A stretch of DNA of 64,000 nucleotides from Branchiostoma floridae (lineage: Eukaryota; Chordata; Leptocardii; Amphioxiformes; Branchiostomatidae), in NCBI RefSeq assembly GCF_000003815.2, contig NC_049991.1, forward strand, positions 19,113,048 to 19,177,047, given 5' to 3'. Both the position numbers and the translations under genes were made by a program. The notes under the pieces are model-generated. The model had not been told where the DNA came from. It was given only the letters and a program-made list of their open reading frames with translations, and did no database searches. This document shows positions 59,301 through 64,000 of the stretch, piece by piece. Positions within the stretch are counted from its first letter, which is position 1. Each line of letters begins with the position of its first letter.

Positions 59301-62300
59301 TTTCTACCCTTACATGAAATTACATCCTTGCAAAATATCTCCGACCCCTTTTACAGTATTGCAGAAAACAGCCCTGGATTTTCTTCAAAACAAAAATCAA
59401 CTCACCTCATTTCTCTCCTTTTCGACCTGTTGGAGTTTATCGAGCGCCGTCTCGCTCCACTTCTTGTGGTTGTTCTTCTCGTTGGACAGGAGGGAACACT
59501 GAACCTGCAGCTCTTCCTTCTCCTGTCGAATCTGCAGCAAAGAAAACGCACAGAATCATTCAGAGAAACCTTTCTTCAGGAAACCATGTCACAGTAACTG
59601 TGGTTTCAGGATATCTGCAAGAGGGACTTGAAGGCTCTTGATATCTATGAAAAACACTGGGAGGATCTTGGTGAATGAGAAACACACTGTTGAGACAACT
59701 AAACTCAGGAGGAGCTAGAGACTCATTTCCAGCACAAAAGAAAAGATCATAATGTTATTATCTACTACATGGAGAAATACTTTCAGCTCAGAGAGGACTA
59801 ATCAGCTAACATTCATCATATGGGACACGTTTTATGTGTTTGAGACTGTTACTAGAGAATCTGTCTGTTGCTTGATATATCAACAGATGTTGTAAATACT
59901 CTTTACAAAATTCAAAGCAATTCTGATACAAAGTACCTCCAAACAAGCAAAATACATCTACCCGGATTCAGATTTTTGTTGGAAAATGGGTACAATACAG
60001 GGTCAGAGAAGCAGCTGCTTAAAATGTAAGGAGGATTGACGAATTCCTTAATTAATTTCCAGAGTAATACTAAGCATATTCCTACCTTCTCTTTCTGTTG
60101 CTCTGACTTGTGCAGTTCATCCCTGGCCCGATAGAGGTCCTCGACCATGTCCTTACATTTTTCCTGGGCGTCTTCGAGATCCTGCTTCAGAATGTCTGTA
60201 GATGAGTCTGCCACCGCTGGGTTCAACGCTGCCTATAGAACATAAAGTAATATTAAATGTTAAAACATAGTCTTCTTCGGTTGGGCATCCCTCTTTTTTT
60301 CTTCTGCAGGACTATACATGTAAGTCTGTCATCTTCATCAGTGCATATTGAACAGTTTTTATGGGTACTATGTGAACTTGTCAATGTAATTGCAAATGGA
60401 TCATTATCTAATGTGACATAAAAACTTGACCAGGACACGGTCTCAAATGTGATATAATGTTATTGACAGGTTCATTTAGCACCTTTTCACCAGTGCACAG
60501 CATTGGGAGTCACTACAATGTAGATATGCAGTTAAGGTACAAATAATTATGTAAATCCTTACACTGTTCTAAATGCTCCTCTCCTTATCAATTTAGTCTT
60601 ACCCTGTTCTTGCTCTAATCCTTACCCTGTTCTTACTCTAATCCTTACCCTGTTCTTACTCTAATCCTTACCCTGTTCTTGCTCTAATCCTTACCCTGTT
60701 ATTGCTCTAATCCTTACCCTGTTATTGCTCTAATCCTTACCCAGGCCTGTTCTTACTCTAATCCTTACCCTGTTCTTGCTCCTCTCCTTGTCTAATCCTT
60801 ACCCTGTTCTTGCTCCTTTCCTTATCTATTCCTTACCCTGTTATTGCTCTAATCCTTACCCAGGCCTGTTCTTACTCTAATCCTTACCCTGTTCTTGCTC
60901 CTCTCCTTGTCTAATCCTTACCCTGTTCTTGCTCCTCTCCTTGTCTAATCCTTACCCTGTTCTTGCTCCTTTCCTTATCTATTCCTTACCCTGTTCTTGT
61001 TCCTCTCCTTGTCTAATCCTTACCCTGTTCTTGCTCCTCTCCTTGTCTAATCCTTACCCTGTTCTTGCTCCTCTCCTTATCTAATCCTTACCCTGTTCTT
61101 GCTCCTTTCCTTATCTAATCCTTACCCTGTTCTTGCTCCTTTCCTTATCTATTCCTTACCCTGTTCTTGTTCCTCTCCTTGTCTAATCCTTACCCTGTTC
61201 TTGCTCCTCTCCTTGTCTAATCCTTACCCTGTTCTTGCTCCTTTCCTTATCCATTCCTTACCCTGTTCTTGTTCCTCTCCTTGTCTAATCCTTACCCTGT
61301 TCTTGCTCCTCTCCTTATCTAATCCTTACCCTGTTCTTGCTCCTCTCCTTATCTAATCCTTACCCTGTTCTTGCTCCTCTCCTTGTCTAATCCTTACCAT
61401 GTTCTTGCTCCTCATCCTTACCCTGTTCTTGCTCCTCTCCTTGGCCAGCTCCATCTCCAACAGCTCCACCTTCCTCAGCAGCCTGTTGGAGTCTGGCTGA
61501 CTCTCCACCTCTCGCCTCAGCCTGATGGACTGAGTCCGCTCTAGCGTCATCTTCTCTCGCTCATTGTTCAGCTCCAGATGAACCTACAGCATGGTCAAAT
61601 TGTTCAACACATTTACCGAATTTAGAAGTTATACCAACAGCCCTCTTGCTACTTAGGTTAGTCTGTTCAACAACTGATTACAACAGTTACAGTAAAGGAG
61701 AGAATAATTATGTTCTTGTTAAATCATGAACTTCACGCAAATTAACATTTCATAATCCACTTAGAACGGGATTGGTCCAGTTTGTTCTGACCTGATCCAC
61801 TTAGAACGGGATTGGTCCATTTTGTTCTGACCTGATCCAGTCAGAACTGGATTAGTCCAGTTTGTTCTGATCTGATCCAGTTAGAACTGGATTTGGTCCA
61901 GTTTGTTCTGACCTGATCCACTTAGAACGGGATTGGTCCAGTTTGTTCTGATCTGATCCAGTTAGAACTGGATTGGTCCAGTTTGTTCTGACCTGATTCA
62001 GTTAGGACTGGATTAATCCAGTTTGCACTGACCTGATCCAGTTAGAGCTGAATTGGTCCTGGAGTTTTTTCTGACCCGATGCCATTAGAACGGAATTGGT
62101 CCAGTTTGTTCTGACCTGATCCAGTTAGAACTGGATTGGTCTAGTTTGTTCTGACCTGATCCAGTTAGAACTGAATTGGTCCTGGAGTTTTTTCTGACCT
62201 GATCAGGACCCGATCAGTTAGAACTGAATTGGTCCAGTTTGTTCTGACCTGATCCAATTAGAACTGAATTGGTCCAGTTTGTTCTGACCTGATCCAGTTA

Positions 62301-63877
62301 GAACTGGATTGGTCTAGTTTGTTCTGACCTGATCCAGTTAAAACTGGATTGATCCAGTTTGTTCTGACATGATTCAGTTAGAACTAAATTGGTCTAGCTT
62401 GTTCTGACCTGATCCAGTTAGAACTGAATTGGTCCAGTTTGTTCTGACCTGATCCAGTTAGAGCTGAATTGGTCCTGGAGTTTTTTCTGACCTGATGCCA
62501 TTGGAACTGAATTGGTCCAGTTTGTTCTGACCTGATCCAATTAGAACTGAGTTGGTCCAGTTTGTTCTGCCTGATCCAGTTAGAACTGGATTGGTCCAGT
62601 TTGTTCTGACCTGATCCAATTAGAACTGAGTTGGTCCAGTTTGTTCTGCCTGATCCAGTTAGAACTGGATTGATCCAGTTTGTTCTGACATGATTCAGTT
62701 AGAACTAAATTGGTCTAGCTTGTTCTGACCTGATCCAGTTAGAACTGAATTGGTCCAGTTTGTTCTGACCCGATCCAGTTAGAACTGAATTGGTCTAGCT
62801 TGTTCTGACCTGATCCAGTTAGAACTGAATTGGTCCAGTTTGTTCTGACCTGATCCAGTTAGAGCTGAATTGGTCCTGGAGTTTTTTCTGACCTGATGCC
62901 ATTAGAACTGAATTGGTCCAGTTTGTTCTGACCTGATTCAGTTAGGACTGAATTAATCCGGTTTGCACTGACCTGATCTAGTTAGGACTGAATTAAATCT
63001 AGTTTGCACTGACCTGATCCAATTCTTGCATGGTTTCCCTCAGCCTCTCCTGGGTACTCTTGCTCTCCTCCATGTAGGAAACCACCTTTGCCAGGAGATC
63101 TGACTTCTCTTCTGTCAGGCTGGAAGCAACAAAAACAAGGTAATCAGGGATGGCAGACTAGATGTCAGAAATGCAGACAGAAACATATCCCAGGAGACTA
63201 GGTTACCTCGCAGTCTGATGAAAACAACAGGCTTTTGAAACATATAGAACAAAAACATTATATCTCGCTGTCTTAAGATGAAGAAAAAATATTCATAACA
63301 TTCAACATAGGTTGATGAATCTAATAGTACACAATGTAATCTGTATCTGTATTATATTTTAAATGACCCTGACCTCCCTCATGACCTCAATGAAAAGCGG
63401 CCTGCTGGCCGATTTGAGCTTCTCATTAATAAATAAAGGTTCAAACAATTCTAAATTACTTAAAATTGTGTTAAAATTTATTTTACTGAAATCAACATGG
63501 CATGAACTAAGTTCAAATCTACTTCTTAGTGGACTTACTGCCTTAGAGTTCCTCCCTTAATCAGCATGAATGACTTACTCTGGAAAATAGTCCACCAAAA
63601 CTAAGACACATTAACAGCCGTCACACATGGCAAAATGGGGTGGACTTACTGTACTGCAGTTCCTGCTGTATACTCCATCTCTGGCACAAGAAAGTCAACC
63701 TACAGTCTACCTACATCCTCTTTTAAACCCCATGTTTTCAGGGACATTCAAGGTAAGAAATGTTAAAGAAACAGGAAATTAGCTGCTGTAACCCTACCTG
63801 TGGTTCTGGTCCTTCAGCTGCAGGTACCCTCTCTTGATGTCCTCATAATTCTCCATATTCCGCTGAAGATCTTCCAC
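44103..63877 (-). CDS. CARMA-type (CARD9/10/11/14 family) MAGUK scaffold, 3' 22 exons
   Basis: Twenty-two minus-strand exons join in phase to 2,763 nt (920 codons plus stop). The 5' end, including the CARD, is beyond 64000. Domains in order: coiled coil (exons A-F, residues about 1-257); a Ser-rich linker (G-L); PDZ (M-N, with EVTVVGGNKEGIFV); SH3 (O-P, with GGDDFYVRSNSDVE, then WYASHVDPDTGDF and GPIPSSKR); and a guanylate-kinase-like domain (R-W: NPYTRLKR, GKRPVLLLGP, DKHCVL, NNIHPIIIF and a terminal ILWLEE). The SH3 spacing, the KRPVL start and the KHC-L / IYPI-like pair are those I know from CARD11. No P-loop is present, so the kinase domain should be inactive. In vertebrates CARMA proteins polymerise, recruit BCL10-MALT1 and activate NF-kappaB. 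DLG5 shares a similar tail and is the main alternative; the guanylate-kinase region fits CARMA better. Confidence 0.83.
44993..45102 (-). CDS. CARMA-like exon V
   Basis: Encodes DKHCVLTLSTDCLQCLYDNN and IHPIIIFLKPGRSKTL. The KHCVL and IHPIIIF strands correspond to the core of the CARMA guanylate-kinase fold. TTTGCAG acceptor, GTGAGT donor, phase 2. Confidence 0.9.
45557..45651 (-). CDS. CARMA-like exon U
   Basis: Encodes QPGQRTVQSDRMLGGLVSQY and SLEGIKDIIRQ. It joins exon S directly in phase 1 and runs in phase 0 into exon V. The acceptor half is duplicated at 45770-45825. Confidence 0.85.
45752..45830 (-). repeat. Duplicate of exon U acceptor and exon start
   Basis: CAGACTGCACGGTGTGCTG with ACCGGGCTGGTCTGGATG (plus strand) matches 45620-45658 with few changes. 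It includes the CCAG acceptor and about 40 bases of exon, and is truncated by a run of 13 C residues. Confidence 0.85.
47285..47407 (-). CDS. CARMA-like exon S
   Basis: Encodes VKGKRPVLLLGPQMLVHNVA and FQLTLPPHQEEDLQFELCPP, the first strand and helix of the guanylate-kinase-like domain. The P-loop glycines of active kinases are absent. Its acceptor region is repeated upstream. Confidence 0.88.
47408..47800 (-). repeat. Decayed tandem copies of exon S acceptor
   Basis: Four further units at about 47474, 47565, 47650 and 47728 share ATCTGTGGC-like exon sequence, a CACTGTACA- or CACTGTCTGTACAG-like junction, CAGAGGAT and an ACAAACAAAC tail, with spacing of about 80-95 bases. Confidence 0.7.
47991..48050 (-). 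CDS. CARMA-like exon R
   Basis: Sixty bases encoding GFFGEEELLLNPYTRLKRVD, the PY-x-x-L-R segment that precedes the guanylate-kinase-like fold. GTCAG acceptor, GTAGGT donor, phase 1. Confidence 0.83.
48607..48779 (-). CDS. CARMA-like exon Q
   Basis: Encodes LKEKELQSSLAKSAQKKHLQ, then a Pro/Ser/Lys-rich FFPSPVRSRSVKPPTSPKEK and MRSQSEQTGATG. This is the SH3 to guanylate-kinase hinge. Ends in phase 1 before GTAAGT. Confidence 0.85.
49316..49405 (-). CDS. CARMA-like exon P (SH3, second part)
   Basis: Encodes YKGDQKWYASHVDPDTGDFS and NPGPIPSSKR. W-x-A-x-x-VDP followed by G-x-IPS is the C-half of CARMA-type SH3 domains. Confidence 0.9.
49480..49690. repeat. Degenerate about 30-bp tandem repeat
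   Basis: ATCTTGAGATT or ATCTGGAGATT recurs about seven times separated by A-rich spacers, bounded by TATCTGGAGAC and AATCTCCAG. Intronic, with no coding meaning. Confidence 0.65.
49921..50152. mobile_element. MITE with about 25-bp outer and long inner inverted repeats
   Basis: TGCAGTCTTCGAACAGGGCT with GGTTT is mirrored by AAACCAGCCCCGTTTGAAG with ACTGCA. Further inside, GCGTTGGTTCACGATTTTCA with ACGTTGG is mirrored near 50082-50118. A G-run and a C-run face each other between them. Confidence 0.88.
50172..50335 (-). CDS. CARMA-like exon O (SH3, first part)
   Basis: Encodes VTLIGTDNWSGYQVCREHIL and GGDDFYVRSNSDVEDLDHRI, then KEGEILHVTCS, ending in phase 2. The DDFYVR start and EGEILHVT are the MAGUK SH3 signature. 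The exon matches the CARMA SH3 N-half. Confidence 0.92.
50393..50562. mobile_element. MITE family with TACTGTAAATGCA ends, copy 2
   Basis: Starts TACTGTAAATTCAAGTTCG and contains GTTCGCGGTGGTTTTAAGTT and CCATAGACTGTTGTCA as in the other two copies. Its right end is truncated, without the TTACAGTA terminus. Confidence 0.8.
50615..50725 (-). CDS. CARMA-like exon N (PDZ, second part)
   Basis: Thirty-seven codons (LQYHVDQYGSGRTIRKVPMA, GLTLEEAHQAVEEACGQ). LTLEEAHQAVE is the typical alpha2 helix of a PDZ domain. The GATGTAG acceptor is weak; the GTGAGC donor is good. Confidence 0.87.
51207..51393 (-). CDS. CARMA-like exon M (PDZ, first part)
   Basis: Sixty-two codons. The PDZ core reads WEVTLPASDLQVEVTVVGGN, KEGIFVDGCREGSEASRQG and LVRGQQI, matching the beta2-beta4 and carboxylate-loop region of MAGUK PDZ domains, though the usual GLGF loop is not standard. 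CTGCAG... donor GTGAGT, phase 0. Confidence 0.88.
51939..52053 (-). CDS. CARMA-like exon L
   Basis: Encodes DEICDPFGNDRPRSQSLSVL and DDYRVGEDGSDSGVEGADR, ending in phase 2. RPRSQSLS repeats the RSxSLS pattern of exon H. TTTTTTTCCAG acceptor. Confidence 0.83.
52950..53066. repeat. Relic of the 43041-type inverted-repeat family
   Basis: TAGCAATAATCGCTCAAGCA is followed by CCAGTTGCTATGAGTAATTG and TACCTGGATGTCTAACCTTC, sharing blocks with 43020-43090 and 26480-26520. Confidence 0.55.
53204..53281 (-). CDS. CARMA-like exon K
   Basis: Encodes GSETAPDVRWARVLSDSFTV and TGDVPR, linker, phase 1 at both ends. Its acceptor (CCAATACAG, GCTCAGAG) and first 24 bases are repeated three times upstream. Confidence 0.8.
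53236..54300 (-). repeat. Tandem copies of exon K acceptor with flanks
   Basis: Units at about 53260, 53448, 53648 and 54122 each carry the plus-strand string CTGGGGCAGTCTCTGA or a one-base variant, then CCTGTATTGGACCAG. Between them lie GCCAGTGAGAGATATTGAAG- and CCTGTCCTTGGTGCT-type blocks. The third unit is interrupted by unrelated sequence at about 53700-54010. A fifth, partial flank ends near 54300. Confidence 0.9.
54584..54776 (-). mobile_element. tRNA-derived SINE, best copy in window
   Basis: On the minus strand the head GGTGTTTGGCCCATGACC and B-box GGTTGCGGGTTTGAATC (54717-54736) are tRNA-like. The body CTTGTGCCCTTGGGAAAGGC, AGTGAAAATGAGTACTTAGC and tail GGACGTAAAATGGAGGTCCC follow. 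It would have been copied by LINE machinery. It sits in the intron between exons J and K. Confidence 0.85.
54880..54968 (-). CDS. CARMA-like exon J
   Basis: Encodes YSQIGTGSLRLDRPTRKVKC and NSIEDAECE, linker, ending in phase 1. CCCCCCAG acceptor and GTGTGT donor. Confidence 0.8.
55090..55306 (+). mobile_element. 3' end of a truncated non-LTR element
   Basis: TTGTAGGGCTTGTACATTG, CTTGCTGCTGCCTGACTGCC and a final TCAATAAATGAAATGAAAT form a typical 3' UTR with a TGAAA-type repeat tail, as in CR1/L2-like elements. No ORF survives. Confidence 0.55.
55522..55595 (-). CDS. CARMA-like exon I
   Basis: Encodes RTETTTPEPSCSVRSRKLSD and SARL, Ser/Thr-rich linker, ending in phase 2 before GTAAGC. CTGCAG acceptor. 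Support rests on splice sites, composition and phase agreement. Confidence 0.75.
55881..56076 (-). CDS. CARMA-like exon H
   Basis: Sixty-five residues: RSSDDLDMLTKEKFRRRAYE, HYEKFCRSHSLSDLTQEAVD, then an acidic DEWDDVPYGTLQ. RSHSLS is a candidate basophilic-kinase or 14-3-3 site. Phase 0 at the end, donor GTTAGA. Confidence 0.87.
56744..56844 (-). CDS. CARMA-like exon G
   Basis: Encodes HDSILLAPPRGVRCDSCGQA and LPIYGRQTSSISN, ending in phase 2. It begins the linker. The single CDSC pair could bind metal only with a partner; none is visible nearby. Confidence 0.83.
57949..58165. mobile_element. MITE family with TACTGTAAATGCA ends, copy 3
   Basis: The longest copy (about 217 bases). It starts TACTGTAAGTGCATTTAAG and ends TTCTGCATTTTACAGTA, with GCGGTGAAGCGGCCGCTGCG in the middle. 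Confidence 0.88.
58400..58860. repeat. Long inverted repeat, about 190-bp arms, in intron F-G
   Basis: The left arm 58400-58593 (ATCATGTTTATCAAATTACT onward, through CAAGCTTTCGATCAGTCCTC) is mirrored by the right arm 58671-58860 with scattered mismatches. The loop of about 77 bases contains GACGTCACACTTCCGTTCC. A short extra piece of the arm follows at about 58860-58920. Confidence 0.9.
58954..59106 (-). CDS. CARMA-like exon F
   Basis: Fifty-one codons (AWQARDDAQINMRKCIADKD, KYWAMVNDLTSQIEKKDTEI), the last coiled-coil exon, phase 0. CCTCCAG acceptor and GTGGGA donor. Confidence 0.9.
59406..59531 (-). CDS. CARMA-like exon E
   Basis: Forty-two codons (IRQEKEELQVQCSLLSNEKN, KKWSETALDKLQQVEKERNE), coiled coil, phase 0, with a strong CTGCAG acceptor and GTGAGT donor. 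Confidence 0.9.
60086..60232 (-). CDS. CARMA-like exon D
   Basis: Forty-nine codons (AALNPAVADSSTDILKQDLE, then CKDMVEDLYRARDELHKSEQ), coiled coil, phase 0. CTATAG acceptor and GTAGGA donor. Confidence 0.88.
60597..61421 (-). repeat. 34-bp (and 23-bp) minisatellite built from exon C donor
   Basis: On the minus strand each unit reads AAGGAGAGGAGCAAGAACAG with GGTAAGGATTAGA, which is the end of exon C plus its 5' splice site. About 27 copies follow the real donor. The distal third uses a shorter 23-bp unit that keeps AACAGGGTAAGGATTAG. Confidence 0.95.
61422..61583 (-). CDS. CARMA-like exon C
   Basis: Fifty-four codons (VHLELNNEREKMTLERTQSI onward, ending LEMELAKERSKNR), strongly coiled coil, phase 0 at both ends. 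The exon end AAGGAGAGGAGCAAGAACAGG and its donor GTAAGG are the unit of the following array. Confidence 0.88.
61756..63010 (-). repeat. 40-bp minisatellite built from exon B donor
   Basis: On the minus strand the unit is CTGGATCAG, GTCAGAACAAACTGGACC and AATTCAGTTCTAA. TTGGATCAG with GTCAG is exactly the exon B end and donor. About 30 copies fill nearly the whole intron to within 170 bases of exon C's acceptor. Confidence 0.95.
63014..63119 (-). CDS. CARMA-like exon B
   Basis: Encodes SLTEEKSDLLAKVVSYMEES and KSTQERLRETMQELDQ, coiled coil, ending in phase 0 at GATCAG with GTCAGT. Its last bases and donor are the unit of the 40-bp array in the next intron. Confidence 0.85.
63798..63877 (-). 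CDS. CARMA-like exon A (first in window)
   Basis: Encodes VEDLQRNMENYEDIKRGYLQ and LKDQNH, a coiled-coil segment. The acceptor is TTTCCAG and the donor GTAGGG, ending in phase 2. Exons upstream are outside the window. Confidence 0.78.
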
Positions 63878-63962
63878 CTGGAAATATTACATATTTAAGA
63901 ATGCTGCAACCTAAAAAAACCTTACTTTTGGTATTTACAAGTTAGAGGCACATCAGAATATC

Positions 63963-63984
63963 ATGTATATATATATATATATAT
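63963..63984. repeat. TA microsatellite
   Basis: About ten TA units close to the right edge of the window. Confidence 0.9.
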
Positions 63985-64000
63985 TCTTTAGATAGACAAA

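Noticed and set aside
60597..63010. CRISPR-like arrays
   Set aside because: Units are contiguous without unique spacers and match adjacent exon ends; the genome is eukaryotic.
44103..63877. DLG5 as the identity of the minus-strand gene
   Set aside because: It shares PDZ-SH3-guanylate-kinase order, but the window shows a single PDZ, a CARMA-like VDP-x-T SH3 end and a KHC-L / PIIIF / I-W-x-E-E kinase tail. DLG5 has several PDZ domains. Not fully excluded without a search.

Overview
This is eukaryotic (animal) genomic DNA, not prokaryotic: long introns with GT-AG junctions, SINEs, MITEs, minisatellites and one long LINE open reading frame. The repertoire (a CARMA-type scaffold, a CNBD2-like protein, dense short inverted-repeat elements, tRNA-derived SINEs) fits an invertebrate deuterostome, most likely a cephalochordate such as Branchiostoma. 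That placement is inference; I could not run a search.

Layout. 1-3743: 3' part of an L1/Tx1-like non-LTR retrotransposon with an intact endonuclease/reverse-transcriptase ORF. 3744-15842: gene-poor and repeat-rich, with one possible signal-peptide first exon (minus, 7670-7724), a 62-bp GC-rich array, a 60-bp double-palindrome minisatellite, and two identical 106-bp repeats 4.3 kb apart. 15843-40394 (+): a 17-exon gene for a protein with two cyclic-nucleotide-binding-like domains, most like CNBD2. The exons I assembled join to 2,391 nt (796 codons plus stop) with every phase compatible. 40395-44102: intergenic, with SINEs and inverted repeats. 44103-63877 (-): 22 exons of a CARMA-type (CARD9/10/11/14 family) scaffold: coiled coil, linker, PDZ, SH3 and guanylate-kinase-like domains. 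They join to 2,763 nt (920 codons plus stop). The CARD and 5' end lie beyond the window. The two genes converge tail to tail.

The most striking pattern is that splice junctions in both genes are tandemly duplicated. Two consecutive CARMA introns begin with long minisatellites whose unit is the exon end plus its own 5' splice site (about 27 and 30 copies). Three CARMA exons have their 3' splice site and exon start repeated upstream. One CNBD2-like donor is present three times, and its terminal exon is preceded by three full and one partial copy. I treat this as the main candidate for something undescribed.

Functionally, CARMA proteins assemble BCL10-MALT1 to activate NF-kappaB, and CNBD2 is linked to sperm function in mammals. 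Nothing in the sequence suggests the two genes work together; they appear to be neighbours only.
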